Source: Stakelama sediminis
GTDB taxonomy: Bacteria > Pseudomonadota > Alphaproteobacteria > Sphingomonadales > Sphingomonadaceae
NCBI RefSeq assembly: GCF_014199335.1
Contig: NZ_JACIJI010000009.1
Span: forward strand, 1-64,000
Length of the DNA stretch: 64,000 bases
Direction of reading: 5' to 3'
The position numbers and the translations under genes were made by a program. Of this stretch, positions 51,581 to 61,576 are shown piece after piece (positions within the stretch are counted from its first letter, which is position 1; the number at the start of each line of letters is the position of its first letter). A model generated the notes under the pieces. It was not told the DNA's origin. It was given only the letters and a program-made list of their open reading frames with translations, and ran no database searches.

Positions 51581-52266
51581 TGCAAGCGCTTCACCTGATA
51601 TCATTGCTCCTGCAATATCCGTCCAAGGACTTGCAATCGGTCGCGGGCGAAATCCGCCAGCGGCTGGAGGGCGACAAAGCGCTTCCCGCTGCTGAGGTCG
51701 CTGCGCTTTTTCCCTTGCTCAAGCGTCTCGCCACCAGCGACATCTACGATGCTCAGGAAACATATGTCGAGCTGTTCGACCGGGGAAGGGCGCACAGCCT
51801 CCACCTGTTCGAGCATGTGCATGGCGAAAGCCGCGACCGGGGGCAGGCGATGGTCGATCTGCGCGAACGCTATCTTGCAGCCGGGCTGGAACCCAGCAGC
51901 AACGAGCTGCCAGATTATCTCCCGCTTTTCCTCGATTATTGCTCCACTCTGCCGGAGCAGGCGGCGCGTGAAGCGCTCGCCGAGCCGGGCGTGGTGATGG
52001 TGGCGATTGCGGCCCGTCTGGCCGAGCGCCAATCCGATTACGCGTCGGTGTTTGAATTGCTCTGCGCCATCGCAGGCGTCGAGATGGACGAAGAGGCCAA
52101 GAACGCCATCCCTCCAGCCGATGACCCGCAGGATCTCGAAGAGCTCGATGCCCAATGGGAAGAGGAGGAGATCCGTTTCGGAGCCGAAGCTGCTCCAGAT
52201 CCCAACGCCGCGTGCCCTGTTGCTGCAAGCCAGCTTGCCGCGATGCGGGGCGAGAAAGGAGCCTGA
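51580..52266 (+). CDS. narJ: Nitrate reductase chaperone NarJ
   Basis: 228 aa; the ATG shares one base with the narH stop and has GGAGGT upstream. TorD/NarJ fold: LLQYPSKDLQSVAGEIRQRL, then DIYDAQETYVELFDRGRAHSLHLFEHVHGESRDRG and ELPDYLPLFLDYCSTLP. It binds the NarG N-terminus and helps insert molybdenum cofactor before membrane attachment. Confidence 0.95.
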   Translation: MQALHLISLLLQYPSKDLQSVAGEIRQRLEGDKALPAAEVAALFPLLKRLATSDIYDAQETYVELFDRGRAHSLHLFEHVHGESRDRGQAMVDLRERYLAAGLEPSSNELPDYLPLFLDYCSTLPEQAAREALAEPGVVMVAIAARLAERQSDYASVFELLCAIAGVEMDEEAKNAIPPADDPQDLEELDAQWEEEEIRFGAEAAPDPNAACPVAASQLAAMRGEKGA

Positions 52267-52268
52267 TC

Positions 52269-53024
52269 ATGATTGACGCACCTCTACCCAGTGAAGCCGG
52301 GCATGAAGCCCTTGCCACGATCCCCATCGATCTGTGGATCAACACTTTCCTGTTCGGCGCGCTCCCTTACATCGCGCTGGCGGTGATGATTATCGGCAGC
52401 ATTTTCCGCTATGAAAGGGAGCCTTACACCTGGCGCAGCGGATCAAGCCAGTTGCTCCGGCGCAAGCAATTGATGTGGGGCTCCGTCCTGTTCCACATCG
52501 GCATCTTGTTCCTGTTTATCGGCCATTTTGTTGGTCTGCTTACCCCGCACAGCGTCTACAGTCTGGTGATTACGGCAGAAGCGAAGCAGATGGTTGCCAT
52601 TGTGGCAGGATCGATTGCGGGTTTGATTTGCTTTGTCGGGCTGGTGCTACTGATGCATCGCCGGTTCTTCGATCCGCGCATCCGCCGCCAGTCGCCATTT
52701 GCGGATAACGCCATATTGGTGATCCTGTTTGTGCAATTGCTGTTGGGGCTGGCAACCGTGCCCTTCTCGCTCGCGCATAGCGATGCCGAAGTGATGCTGC
52801 GCCTGTCGGCCTGGGCGCAGGGAATATTCACTTTTGAACCGGGAGTTGGACGCTATGTGGCAGGCCTTGATTGGCCCTATCAGGCACACCTCGTGCTCGG
52901 CATGCTGATCTTTTTGCTGCTGCCCTTTACCCGCCTGGTTCACATCTTCTCGGCTCCGGTCCGGTATCTGTGGCGCGGCGGCTATCAGATCGTCCGTTCA
53001 CGCAAGGATTTGAGCCATGGATGA
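52269..53024 (+). CDS. narI: Respiratory nitrate reductase gamma subunit (cytochrome b)
   Basis: 251 aa from the ATG at 52269. Five membrane helices; haem ligands H in SVLFHIGILFLFIGHFVGLL, and H in YQAHLVLGM and TRLVHIFSAP near the C-terminus. It oxidises quinol at the periplasmic side and anchors NarGH. Starts two bases after narJ and overlaps the ppiC gene by eight. Confidence 0.96.
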   Translation: MIDAPLPSEAGHEALATIPIDLWINTFLFGALPYIALAVMIIGSIFRYEREPYTWRSGSSQLLRRKQLMWGSVLFHIGILFLFIGHFVGLLTPHSVYSLVITAEAKQMVAIVAGSIAGLICFVGLVLLMHRRFFDPRIRRQSPFADNAILVILFVQLLLGLATVPFSLAHSDAEVMLRLSAWAQGIFTFEPGVGRYVAGLDWPYQAHLVLGMLIFLLLPFTRLVHIFSAPVRYLWRGGYQIVRSRKDLSHG

Positions 53025-53829
53025 TGTGATGGAACGCGCGCCGGTCATCGTCGGCGGGGTAGAAATTGCCGAATCCGCTATTGCGGCAGAAGTGCAGAAC
53101 CATCCCGCTCCCGATGCCGAGGCGGCATGGAACGCGGCGGCAGAGGCTTTGGCTATCCGGCAACTACTGTTGGCTGAGGCAGATCGTCTGGAAATAGATC
53201 CCGGAGAGCGCTGTGATGCGGAAGGTCGTCGTCTTGCGGATGACGACGCCCGGATTGATGCCCTGCTGAGCCAGGAAGTCGCTGTCCCGGTTGCAAACGA
53301 AGGGGAAGCAAGGCGGTTCTACGATCAGCATCGCGAGCGCTTCGCCAGCGAGGCGCTGGTCGAGGCGGAGCATATCCTGTTCTCTGCCAGCCCTGACGAT
53401 GAATTCAATTACAGTCTGGCCGTCGGCGATGCGCGCATGGCGATCCGCGAGTTGGAGAAGGACCCATCGTGCTTTGCTAAGCTGGCCAAGGCCAAGTCGG
53501 CCTGTCCGTCGAAGGAGCAGGGCGGCAATCTCGGTCAGATCGGGACCGGCCAAACGGTCGCTGAGTTCGAGAAGGCATTGTTTGCGCTGACCGAAGGAGA
53601 GCTGTGCCGCAATCCAGTGAAATCGCCATTCGGCGTCCACGTCATCCGCGCCGGTCGCAGGGTCGAAGGTCGGCAATTGCCGTTCGAAATGGTCGAGGCG
53701 TCGATCCGCGAGTATTTGGAAGAGGCGAGTTATCGCAAGGCCATGGCGCAGTATCTCTCTATCCTCGGTAGTCAGACTACCATCGAGGGCGTCGAGCTAC
53801 CCATTGCAGACGGGCCGCTTGTTCAGTGA
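53017..53829 (+). CDS. PpiC-type peptidyl-prolyl isomerase of the nar operon
   Basis: 270 aa. A helical N-terminal part (residues ~20-100) and a parvulin domain at ~115-215 (EAEHILFSA, ACPSKEQGGNLGQIGTGQTV, ALTEGELCRNPVKSPFGVHVIRAGRR). There is no signal peptide, so it acts in the cytoplasm, as does the nitrogenase-linked NifM. A parvulin between narI and moaA is a known arrangement in some alphaproteobacteria and presumably helps NarGH fold. Overlaps both neighbours. Confidence 0.87.
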   Translation: MDDVMERAPVIVGGVEIAESAIAAEVQNHPAPDAEAAWNAAAEALAIRQLLLAEADRLEIDPGERCDAEGRRLADDDARIDALLSQEVAVPVANEGEARRFYDQHRERFASEALVEAEHILFSASPDDEFNYSLAVGDARMAIRELEKDPSCFAKLAKAKSACPSKEQGGNLGQIGTGQTVAEFEKALFALTEGELCRNPVKSPFGVHVIRAGRRVEGRQLPFEMVEASIREYLEEASYRKAMAQYLSILGSQTTIEGVELPIADGPLVQ

Positions 53830-54842
53830 GTGAACTTCGCCGCCCCGATATCTTGCCTCTGGTCGCTCCGCTCCATGACGGTATCGGGCGGCGGTTCGAG
53901 TATCTGCGCCTGTCACTGACCGATGTGTGCAACTTCCGCTGCACCTATTGCCTTCCCGATGGCTACAAGAAGCCCTGCAACAAGCCGGCTGAACTGTCTG
54001 TCGAGGAGATCCGCAGGGCAGTAAGCGGCTTTGCCGAGCTTGGCCTGTGGAAAGTGCGTCTGACCGGGGGCGAGCCCACCTTGCGCCGTGATTTTGAGGA
54101 AGTGGCACGCGCTGTGTCAGAGGTGCCCGGCATTCGCCGCGTTGCGATGACCACCAATGGCTATCGGCTGGCGGAGAGGGCGCAAGTGTGGCGGGACTGC
54201 GGGATAAGTGCGCTCAATATCAGCATGGACTCGCTTGATCCTGCACGATTTGCACAGATCACCGGACACGACCGGCTGGAAGAGGTGTTGCGCGGGGTCG
54301 AGGCCGCTCAAGCAGCGGGTTTTGAAAGTATAAAACTCAACGCTGTTCTTATGCGCGGCGTAAATGATGACGAGCTGGCCGCAATGGTCGAATTCGTGGC
54401 CACGCGCGACCTGTCGCTGCGGTTCATTGAGGTCATGCGCACGAACGATAATGCGGCCTTTTTTGAAGACCGGCACATCGCCGGGCAGACCGTGATCGAC
54501 CGGCTGGAGACGAAGGGATGGCAACGTGTTCCACGTCAGCCCGGAGCGGGGCCGGCTGTCGAGCTGGGTCATCCAGAGGCCAAGGGACGCATCGGGATTA
54601 TCGCGCCGTATTCGAAGGACTTCTGCGCCAGTTGCAACCGGCTGCGGCTCTCATCCGATGGGAAGCTGCATCTGTGCCTGTTTGGCGATGGCGGCATGGA
54701 TATCCGGCCTTTGCTGCAAGGCGACGACAGCGAGGCTTTGACGGACCGTATTCGCAAACTGGTCGGCACAAAGGCGCCTGCACACCGTCTGCACGAAGGC
54801 AACAGCGGCGCCACTCCGCATTTGGCGTCTATTGGAGGTTGA
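53826..54842 (+). CDS. moaA: GTP 3',8-cyclase MoaA
   Basis: 338 aa from a GTG overlapping the ppiC stop (GTGA). The radical SAM motif CNFRCTYC is near residue 37, LTGGEPTLR binds SAM, and the C-terminal cluster ligands are FCASCNRLRL and a cysteine 14 residues later. The protein ends in the conserved GG. It performs the first step of molybdenum cofactor synthesis, supplying NarG. Confidence 0.96.
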   Translation: MSELRRPDILPLVAPLHDGIGRRFEYLRLSLTDVCNFRCTYCLPDGYKKPCNKPAELSVEEIRRAVSGFAELGLWKVRLTGGEPTLRRDFEEVARAVSEVPGIRRVAMTTNGYRLAERAQVWRDCGISALNISMDSLDPARFAQITGHDRLEEVLRGVEAAQAAGFESIKLNAVLMRGVNDDELAAMVEFVATRDLSLRFIEVMRTNDNAAFFEDRHIAGQTVIDRLETKGWQRVPRQPGAGPAVELGHPEAKGRIGIIAPYSKDFCASCNRLRLSSDGKLHLCLFGDGGMDIRPLLQGDDSEALTDRIRKLVGTKAPAHRLHEGNSGATPHLASIGG

Positions 54843-54845
54843 AAC

Positions 54846-55106
54846 ATGGCTGTTGTCACCAGTCGCATCGAATTATGCGGTCGCTTGGCTGATGCATGCG
54901 GCCCGTTCGTTGACCTGGCGCTCCCTGTCGAGGGTTTGCCAGTCCCGGAACTGATTTCTGTTCTGGGCGAGCGCTTTCCGGCGCTTCAGGCCGGGCTGTC
55001 AAAGGGACGGATCAGGGCCTGTATCAACGAAACCATCGTTCCGGATGAAGCAATTGTTCTGCCCGGTGATATTGTCGCTCTCTTCCCCCCGGTCTCTGGC
55101 GGATGA
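54846..55106 (+). CDS. moaD: Molybdopterin synthase small subunit MoaD
   Basis: 86 aa ubiquitin-like protein ending in VSGG; the terminal GG is thiocarboxylated and donates sulphur to precursor Z. PGDIVALFPPVSGG is the family signature. Located between moaA (3 bases) and moaE (overlap). Confidence 0.94.
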   Translation: MAVVTSRIELCGRLADACGPFVDLALPVEGLPVPELISVLGERFPALQAGLSKGRIRACINETIVPDEAIVLPGDIVALFPPVSGG

Positions 55107-55591
55107 GCTGCCAAGTGGAGTTGACCGAAGCCGGGTTTGATCCGGCTGCCCGGCTTGCGACCTTCTCAGCCTCGCTAGGGGATGAAGGCGCCGTCGTCAG
55201 TTTCACCGGCCGTGCCCGTGGCAAGGCCAAAGATGGCAATGCGGTCGGCGCGCTCGTTCTGGAGACCTATCGCGGGGTCACTTTGGCATCAATGCAGGCG
55301 ATTGCAGGCGATGCACACGAACGGTTCGTAATCACGCACAGCCATGTGGTTCACCGAGCAGGGCGGATATTACCGGGGGAAGCCATCGTCTTTGTCGCGA
55401 CCGCCTCACCGCACCGGCGGGCGGCATTCGAAGCGGCGGATTATCTGATGGACCGGCTCAAGACAGAAGCCGTTTTTTGGAAGCGCGAAGAGCATCCAGA
55501 TGGCGCGTCCTGGATTGAGCCAACTGCTCAGGATCAAAAGGACACAGTCCGCTGGCTGCAAAGTGAAGGTGAGGAAAATGCCGAGAATTGA
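55103..55591 (+). CDS. moaE: Molybdopterin synthase large subunit MoaE
   Basis: 162 aa, coupled to moaD by an ATGA overlap. Features: VSFTGRARGKAKDGNAVGALVLETY, VITHSHVVHRAGRILPGEAIVFVA and the catalytic lysine region YLMDRLKTEAVFWKREEHPDG. It forms the heterotetramer with MoaD that makes molybdopterin. Confidence 0.95.
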   Translation: MSCQVELTEAGFDPAARLATFSASLGDEGAVVSFTGRARGKAKDGNAVGALVLETYRGVTLASMQAIAGDAHERFVITHSHVVHRAGRILPGEAIVFVATASPHRRAAFEAADYLMDRLKTEAVFWKREEHPDGASWIEPTAQDQKDTVRWLQSEGEENAEN

Positions 55592-56114
55592 CGAAAGCCT
55601 GAAATTCTATCCGCTCGGGATCGCGGTTCTTACCATTTCCGACACGCGCACATTGGAAACCGACACGTCTGGCGCGCTGCTCGCAGAACGGCTGCAATCC
55701 GCAGGCCACAATCTGGTGGATCGGGATATCGTGAAGGACGAGATTGATGACATCCGCGAGCAGTTGAATGCGTGGCTCGCTAACCCGTCAATCGAGATCA
55801 TTCTGACCACTGGAGGCACGGGGTTTTCACCGCGCGACAACACGCCAGAGGCGGTCAAACCCTTGCTTAGGCGAGAGATGGACGGGTTCTCGGTCGTGTT
55901 CCATCAGAAAAGCCTGCAAAGCGTTGGGGTCGCCACGATGCAGTCGCGCGCATTCGCCGGACAGGCGGGCGATGCCTTCATCTTCTGCGTGCCCGGCTCA
56001 ACAGGCGCTTGCCGCGATGCATGGGACGGCTTGCTTGAGCTGGAATTCGACAGCCGTCACAAACCATGCTCGATTGCAGGTGCCTTGCCGCGCTTGCGGG
56101 ACGTGTGCGCTTGA
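55578..56114 (+). CDS. moaB: MoaB/MogA-family molybdopterin protein
   Basis: 178 aa from the ATG at 55578 with GTGAGGAAA upstream, overlapping moaE. The MoCF-binding motif ILTTGGTGFSPRDNTPEAV and VPGSTGACRDAW are present. The family adenylylates molybdopterin or assists it. Its last bases overlap the probable moeA start. Confidence 0.93.
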   Translation: MPRIDESLKFYPLGIAVLTISDTRTLETDTSGALLAERLQSAGHNLVDRDIVKDEIDDIREQLNAWLANPSIEIILTTGGTGFSPRDNTPEAVKPLLRREMDGFSVVFHQKSLQSVGVATMQSRAFAGQAGDAFIFCVPGSTGACRDAWDGLLELEFDSRHKPCSIAGALPRLRDVCA

Positions 56115-57295
56115 TTTCTTTTGATCAAGCATTGGCCTTGGTCGAAGCCTCGGTAGCGTCGCTACCAGGGGAAGACGTGCCGCTGGCTGAGGCCGCTGGA
56201 CGAGTGCTTGCTGTACCCGTCTTCGCCCGGCGAGAGGCTCCGTTCTCGGATGTCGCGGCGATGGATGGCTATGCGGTGCATGATGGCTCGACCACAGCAG
56301 GCATGCAGCTGGCTGTTATTGGCGAAAGCCGAGCAGGCGCAGGCTTCTCGGGAGCGGTCCAGCCGGGTCAAGCGATACGCATATTTACGGGCGCTCCCAT
56401 GCCCAAGGGCGCGGACCGCGTCATCATGCAGGAATACGCCATGCAAGAAGGCGACACTGTGCGCTTTGCCGAAGGATATGGACCGGGCTGGCACGTGCGC
56501 GCAGCTGGCAGCGACTTTTCCGCTGGCGATCTCCTGCTGGATGTCGGAACACGGCTTGGTCCGCGCGCAATAGTTGCTGCAGCAGCGGCAGATCAGGCGA
56601 TGCTTAAAGTCTCCGCGCAGCCCAAAGTGGCCATTATCGGCACCGGCGATGAACTCGCACCTCCGGGCGAGGCGCATTTGCGCGCCGACGCAATACCTGA
56701 GAGTGTAACCTACGGTATCGCCGCATTGGCAAAGCAGGCCGGTGCGCGCGTGGTCGCAAGGATGATCGGAGAGGACAGCCTTCCAGCGCTCGAACGACTG
56801 GCCGGAGACATGCTGGACAAGGCCGATGTGGTGATCGTGACCGGCGGCGCATCCGTTGGCGAGCGCGATTTTGCCAAGCCAATGTTCGCGCCCCATGGCA
56901 TGGAGCTGCTGTTTTCCAAAGTTGCCATGAAGCCGGGCAAACCCGTCTGGTTAGGCCGGGCAAAGGGGAAATGGGTTCTTGGCCTGCCGGGCAACCCGAC
57001 CTCGGCCATGGTCACTGCGCGCCTGTTTCTGCGCGCGCTTTTGGCGGGGCTCCAAGGTCAGAGCATCACCCAGGTCTTGCAGTGGCGGGCGCTGCCGCTC
57101 GCTTGCCAAATGCCAGCAACCGGTGGCCGCGAAACTTTCATCAGGGCAAGATGGGACGCCGATGGGTTGCGCTCGCTCAGCAATCAGGACAGCGGGGTGC
57201 AGTTGGCGTTGGCGCAGGCTGACTGGTTGATCCGAAGCGCACCCAATTCACCCGCTCTTGACGTAGGTGGAATGGTCACCGCGCTGGAGTTTTGA
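56105..57295 (+). CDS. moeA: Molybdopterin molybdenumtransferase MoeA
   Basis: About 396 aa; no ATG is suitably placed, and the GTG at 56105 or TTG at 56111 inside the moaB end are the likely starts (LISFDQALALVEASV). MoeA motifs: APFSDVAAMDGYAV, RIFTGAPMPKGADRVIMQE, VIVTGGASVGERDF and VLGLPGNPTSAMVT. It inserts molybdate into adenylylated molybdopterin. Confidence 0.93.
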   Translation: MRLISFDQALALVEASVASLPGEDVPLAEAAGRVLAVPVFARREAPFSDVAAMDGYAVHDGSTTAGMQLAVIGESRAGAGFSGAVQPGQAIRIFTGAPMPKGADRVIMQEYAMQEGDTVRFAEGYGPGWHVRAAGSDFSAGDLLLDVGTRLGPRAIVAAAAADQAMLKVSAQPKVAIIGTGDELAPPGEAHLRADAIPESVTYGIAALAKQAGARVVARMIGEDSLPALERLAGDMLDKADVVIVTGGASVGERDFAKPMFAPHGMELLFSKVAMKPGKPVWLGRAKGKWVLGLPGNPTSAMVTARLFLRALLAGLQGQSITQVLQWRALPLACQMPATGGRETFIRARWDADGLRSLSNQDSGVQLALAQADWLIRSAPNSPALDVGGMVTALEF

Positions 57296-57339
57296 AATTG
57301 GCACCGCGCAATCCGCCGTCTGCGAAAGCGACCTGAACG

Positions 57340-58011
57340 ATGGACTGGATCGAGTTTTCTCTGGCGCTGATCGTGTTCTTCCTGTCGCACGGCACACTGA
57401 TACGCCCGCCGATCAAGCCGTGGTTGGTCAAACTGATTGGGACGGGAGGGTTCACCTTTGGCTATTCGCTGCTTTCACTGGGGGTTTTGGCATGGTTGAT
57501 CTCGGCTGCGGGACGTGCGCCCTTCGTTTCGCTATGGTATTGGCAACCTTGGCATAATCACGTTGTTTTGATGGTGATGTTTGCGGTGTGCCTGATTCTC
57601 GGGCTGGCCATCGGGCGCCCCAATCCCTTTTCCTTCGGCGGATCGAAAAATGCCGCATTCGATCCGGACCGACCTGGAATTGTCGGTGTGATGCGGCATC
57701 CATTGCTTGCCGCGCTCGCATTGTGGGCGCTGGCACATGTCTTTGCGAATGGTGACCTTGCGCATTTGATCATGTTTGGCACCTTTGCCGTTTTTGCGAT
57801 GGTTGGAGGAAGAATTATCGACCGTCGCAAGAATCGACTGATGGGAGCCGAGTGGGAAGAGCTTCGGCAGAGGGTGAAGCAAAGTGGGCTCTCCAAAGCT
57901 CTGCTGTCGTTGATGCGCGAGCCAATCAGGTTGCTTGCGGGGGCTGCTGGGTACGTTGCGCTGATCGTCGCCCATCCTTACTTGTTTGGGGTCAATCCGA
58001 TCGCGGGCTAA
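57340..58011 (+). CDS. nnrU: NnrU-family membrane protein
   Basis: 223 aa with about six membrane helices. The first 190 residues carry the NnrU signature (FFLSHGTLIRPPIKPWLVKLIG, PGIVGVMRHPLLAALALWALAHVFANGD, GRIIDRRKNRLMGAEWEEL), then a final hydrophobic helix. NnrU occurs in denitrification clusters; biochemical role unknown. Last gene of the long plus-strand operon; its end overlaps the convergent mobA end by 20 bases. Confidence 0.9.
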   Translation: MDWIEFSLALIVFFLSHGTLIRPPIKPWLVKLIGTGGFTFGYSLLSLGVLAWLISAAGRAPFVSLWYWQPWHNHVVLMVMFAVCLILGLAIGRPNPFSFGGSKNAAFDPDRPGIVGVMRHPLLAALALWALAHVFANGDLAHLIMFGTFAVFAMVGGRIIDRRKNRLMGAEWEELRQRVKQSGLSKALLSLMREPIRLLAGAAGYVALIVAHPYLFGVNPIAG

Positions 58012-58591
58012 GCTGGCTTTCTGCCTTGGCGAGGGCAGCGGGGTCATTGATATTGGCGAAGGTATCGGGGTCGCATCCATCACCCCAATCGACGCGGGTG
58101 ACCCCAACGGCATCAGCAAAACGCCAGAGCGATTGGCCTCCACCGTCAATGTAGTCAGCCAGCGCTGCGCAATCCACACGCCAGAGTGCGGCCATTGGAT
58201 GATCGCGGCCATGACTAACCGGCATGGCGCAGCCGTTTGTGGCAATCTCTCGAGCCAGCCGGTTCGCGAGGTCCCCAGGGAGGAAGGGCTGGTCGCAACC
58301 GATAAGCATGACGGAGTCGCGGGCTTTCTGCTCGGCATATCGGAATGCGTTGTCCAGCGCGCTGATGGGGCCGATGCCTTCGATCCGGTCGATCAACAGC
58401 GGGATCGGAAGCTCGGCAATCTGATCCTTGCCCCGCACCGCGATGGCAACATCATCGGAATGATCCATCGCCCATGTAAGTGCGTGATCAAGAAGTGTTC
58501 GACCCGCCAGAAGCTGCCTTGGCTTGTTGCCTCCCATCCGGGTTGCTTGGCCCCCGGCGGCGATCACGATGGTTGGTCTGGTCTTTGTCAC
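57992..58591 (-). CDS. mobA: Molybdenum cofactor guanylyltransferase MobA
   Basis: 199 aa from a GTG at 58591, which overlaps the pdxH stop as GTGA and puts the nucleotide-binding motif at the N-terminus (VIAAGGQATRMGGNKP). Further motifs: LIGCDQPFLPGDLA and PMAALWRVDC. It converts Mo-molybdopterin to the guanine dinucleotide form that NarG needs. It is the last gene of the minus-strand operon from 61897 and so shares its FNR-boxed promoter. Confidence 0.93.
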   Translation of the reverse strand: MTKTRPTIVIAAGGQATRMGGNKPRQLLAGRTLLDHALTWAMDHSDDVAIAVRGKDQIAELPIPLLIDRIEGIGPISALDNAFRYAEQKARDSVMLIGCDQPFLPGDLANRLAREIATNGCAMPVSHGRDHPMAALWRVDCAALADYIDGGGQSLWRFADAVGVTRVDWGDGCDPDTFANINDPAALAKAESQLSPRSD

Positions 58592-59181
58592 GGATAAAGC
58601 AGGTAGCGCCGCCAATCGCCGCTGTCTGCCTTTTCGAAAACGATCCGGTCGTGAAGCCGGTATTCTGCGTTGGTCCAGAACTCCATCCGGTCCGGGACAA
58701 TCCGAAATCCGGACCAGAATGGCGGGCGATTGACCTCACCCACGGCGAATGAGGCGGTATATCGGGCCACCCGGGCCAGCAGCTTTGCCCGGCTCTCAAG
58801 CCTGGTGGATTGCTTGGATGCCCATGCGCCAATTCTGCTCGCAAGCGGGCGCGAGGCAAAATAGGTATCTGCCTCGGCATCAGTGACCCGCTCGGTCAGT
58901 CCTTCGACACGAACCTGTTTGCCCAGCGGTTCCCAGTAAAAGCACAGCGCCGCGCGCGGATTGCCGGCCAGTTCTGTCGCCTTTCGGCTTCCGAGATTGG
59001 TGTAGATCACAAAACCTTGTGCGTCATAGCCCTTGAGCAGAACCATGCGGCTCGATGGCCTGCCTTCGCCGGTTGAGGTCGCGAGATTGACCGCGCTTGC
59101 ATCCGCAATCCCAGAGTGCGCGCGTGCTTCGGAATACCAAGAGGCGAACATTGCAATGGGATCATCAACTGAGCCGTTCAT
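58588..59181 (-). CDS. pdxH: Pyridoxamine 5'-phosphate oxidase
   Basis: 197 aa from the ATG at 59181, overlapping the dehydrogenase stop as ATGA; a GTG at 59202 is less likely. PdxH features: [39 protein letters not shown] and [20 protein letters not shown] at the FMN site, ending RRYLLYP. It normally uses O2 to make pyridoxal phosphate, which makes its presence in an FNR-linked operon notable. Confidence 0.93.
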   Translation of the reverse strand: MNGSVDDPIAMFASWYSEARAHSGIADASAVNLATSTGEGRPSSRMVLLKGYDAQGFVIYTNLGSRKATELAGNPRAALCFYWEPLGKQVRVEGLTERVTDAEADTYFASRPLASRIGAWASKQSTRLESRAKLLARVARYTASFAVGEVNRPPFWSGFRIVPDRMEFWTNAEYRLHDRIVFEKADSGDWRRYLLYP

Positions 59182-60440
59182 TGGGCTTGTTTGCTCCTCC
59201 ACTCTGCCATTCGTTCGCCGAATTTGCCGAATTCCATGCGTGCGATGGTGCGCAGATGGACTTCATCGGGGCCATCGGCAATCCGCAGAGCGCGCATTCC
59301 GGCATAGACTTCGGCGAGGCCAAAATCATCGGACAATCCGCCCGCACCATGCGCTTGCATCGCATGGTCGAGCACCCTTAGCGCAGTACGCGGAGCCGCC
59401 ACCTTGATCATGGCGATTTCTTGCCGCGCGGTCTTGTTGCCAGCCTTGTCCATCATGTCAGCTGCTTTCAGGCACAATAGGCGGGTCATCTCGATGTCCA
59501 GCCGCGCCTCGCCCAACCGCTGTTCCCAGACCGACTGATCTGCCAGCCGCTTGCCGAAGGCGACCCGCGACATGAGTCTCTCGGCCATCTTCTCAATCGC
59601 GCGTTCCGCAGCACCGATCGCCCGCATGCAATGGTGGATACGGCCCGGACCAAGCCTGCCTTGGGCGATTTCAAAGCCGCGTCCCTCGCCAAGGATCAGG
59701 TTCGCTACAGGAACCCGCACATCGCGCAACACAATCTCGGCATGGCCGTGCGGCGCGCCATCATAACCGAACACCGGCAGCATTCTGACGATCTCCACAC
59801 CGGGGGTATCAAGCGGAACCAAAATTTGCGACTGCTGCTGATGGGCGGCAGCTTCAGTATCAGTCTTGCCCATCAGAATCGCGATCTTGCACCGCGGATC
59901 GCCCGCGCCCGAAGACCACCATTTGCGGCCATTGATGACATATTCATCGCCGTCGCGGCGGATCGAGGTCTGTATGTTGGTCGCGTCGGATGATGCAACA
60001 TCGGGTTCGGTCATCAGGAAGGCAGAGCGGATTTCGCCATCCATTAACGGCTTGAGCCATCGTGCCTTTTGCTCACTGGTCCCATAGCGGTGAAGCACCT
60101 CCATATTGCCTGTATCGGGAGCGGAGCAATTGAACGCTTCGGAGGCGAAACCGACCCGCCCCATCTCCTCAGCGCATAGAGCGTATTCTAGGTTTGTGAG
60201 TCCAGCACCGCGATAATCATCCGTGTCGTGTTCGGACGGTGGCAGGAACAGGTTCCACAATCCTTCGGAATAGGCTCGCGCTTTCAGTTCTTCGATGATC
60301 GCAGGGACTTGCCACCGGTCGACGCCGGTTTGGCGCATATGCGCGCTGTATGCCTCTTCCGCCCGATCGATGTAATCATGCATGAAGGCGCGGACGCGGT
60401 CACGCCATTCCAATTGCCTTTCCGAAAGTGTGAAGTCCAT
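59178..60440 (-). CDS. Acyl-CoA dehydrogenase family protein
   Basis: 420 aa from the ATG at 60440 ([16 protein letters not shown]). ACAD domains in order: N-terminal helices, the middle beta domain with [17 protein letters not shown] and [18 protein letters not shown], and C-terminal helices with [24 protein letters not shown] and the late [15 protein letters not shown] motif. It oxidises an acyl-CoA or similar substrate with FAD. Four bases after the diiron protein gene. The substrate is unknown. Confidence 0.9.
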   Translation of the reverse strand: MDFTLSERQLEWRDRVRAFMHDYIDRAEEAYSAHMRQTGVDRWQVPAIIEELKARAYSEGLWNLFLPPSEHDTDDYRGAGLTNLEYALCAEEMGRVGFASEAFNCSAPDTGNMEVLHRYGTSEQKARWLKPLMDGEIRSAFLMTEPDVASSDATNIQTSIRRDGDEYVINGRKWWSSGAGDPRCKIAILMGKTDTEAAAHQQQSQILVPLDTPGVEIVRMLPVFGYDGAPHGHAEIVLRDVRVPVANLILGEGRGFEIAQGRLGPGRIHHCMRAIGAAERAIEKMAERLMSRVAFGKRLADQSVWEQRLGEARLDIEMTRLLCLKAADMMDKAGNKTARQEIAMIKVAAPRTALRVLDHAMQAHGAGGLSDDFGLAEVYAGMRALRIADGPDEVHLRTIARMEFGKFGERMAEWRSKQAQ

Positions 60441-60444
60441 CTCT

Positions 60445-61536
60445 CTACGCAGCGACCGGATGGCCGCCTTCCATCGCATGGAGAATGCGCGGGTCTTCCG
60501 ATATGGGGATGCCCGCCTCCTCGTATCGGGCGCGAACTCTTTGCGTGAGCAAGCCCACCCTGGCCAAGGCTGGCAGCATCAGATGTTCCAGGGAGTGGAT
60601 CTGACCCGGTGGCAGTTGCCGGGTGATGCCAAGCTGTTCGGCCTCGCGAAGTCCGGCGAAGAAATCGTCCGCGTCGATTTCGCAGTTTTCCAGCACCAGC
60701 ATAAAGCCGGGATCAACCCGGCTGGCGATGGTTCCGGCGGTCCCGGCAAAGGCAAGGATGCGCACCGCCTCGAAAGCGAAATCGGCGAGGTCCTCCACCT
60801 CGTCTTCGGGTAGCCCTGCAATAACTGGAGCAAGATAGGCATGGCCAAAGGAGACATGGCGGGATTCGTCGCGCATGACATTGAAGGTCAGTTGCTTGAG
60901 CAGTTCGCACTGCGTTGAGCGATACATGTTGTTGAACGCGCCGAGCGCCAGCCCTTCGACGATCATGTTCATACCAATCATGATCTTCTCGTAGCGATCG
61001 GCTTTTAGAGTGGCGTCGATCAGCTGCTTGAGCCAGCCAGACATCGGGTAAACCATCGCCACTTTGTCGCAATACTTGGCGAACACCTCGACATGGCGGG
61101 CCTCGTCCATGGTCTGCGTTGCGGCATAAAGCTTGGCAGTGGCATCGGGCACCGAATGGGTGATGCAAGCCGCCGTCATGAGCGCGCCCTGCTCACCATG
61201 CAAAAACTGCGACAGCATCTGGGCGGTCGAATGGGCGGTAAAGCGTTCCTGCTGCGACTTCGACAGCTTCTTGAAGAACGGCATCCGGTGATAGATATCC
61301 TGCTCGTCATTCATCATCGGACGCGAAGGATCGATAGTCAGATCCCACGGCAACCGTTCATCGCTGTTCCACTGGTCCTGCTTGGCGCGGCGATAGAGGT
61401 CCTCGATCTTGTCGCCCGACATCAGGTAATCGAACGTCCAGGCGATCTCTAGCGGGCTGCGATAGATGTCATCGGGGGTCTTGTCCCCGAGCCAGCTCGG
61501 TATTTCCGCTATGTTATTGTCCCTTACGGTTTCCAT
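60445..61536 (-). CDS. Ferritin-like diiron protein, putative oxygenase
   Basis: 363 aa from the ATG at 61536, which has GGAGAG upstream. All-helical ferritin-like fold with two E-x-x-H motifs, [13 protein letters not shown] near ~145 and [14 protein letters not shown] near ~230, plus glutamates in [12 protein letters not shown] and [12 protein letters not shown]: the complete carboxylate ligand set of a diiron site. A [2Fe-2S] ferredoxin gene precedes it and an acyl-CoA dehydrogenase gene follows, so an electron-supplied oxygenase or desaturase acting on a CoA-bound or lipid substrate is plausible. Not assigned to a characterised subfamily. Confidence 0.8.
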   Translation of the reverse strand: METVRDNNIAEIPSWLGDKTPDDIYRSPLEIAWTFDYLMSGDKIEDLYRRAKQDQWNSDERLPWDLTIDPSRPMMNDEQDIYHRMPFFKKLSKSQQERFTAHSTAQMLSQFLHGEQGALMTAACITHSVPDATAKLYAATQTMDEARHVEVFAKYCDKVAMVYPMSGWLKQLIDATLKADRYEKIMIGMNMIVEGLALGAFNNMYRSTQCELLKQLTFNVMRDESRHVSFGHAYLAPVIAGLPEDEVEDLADFAFEAVRILAFAGTAGTIASRVDPGFMLVLENCEIDADDFFAGLREAEQLGITRQLPPGQIHSLEHLMLPALARVGLLTQRVRARYEEAGIPISEDPRILHAMEGGHPVAA

Positions 61537-61576
61537 CACTCTCTCCATCTGGATCGTCCCATGAGGTGGCGATCGC

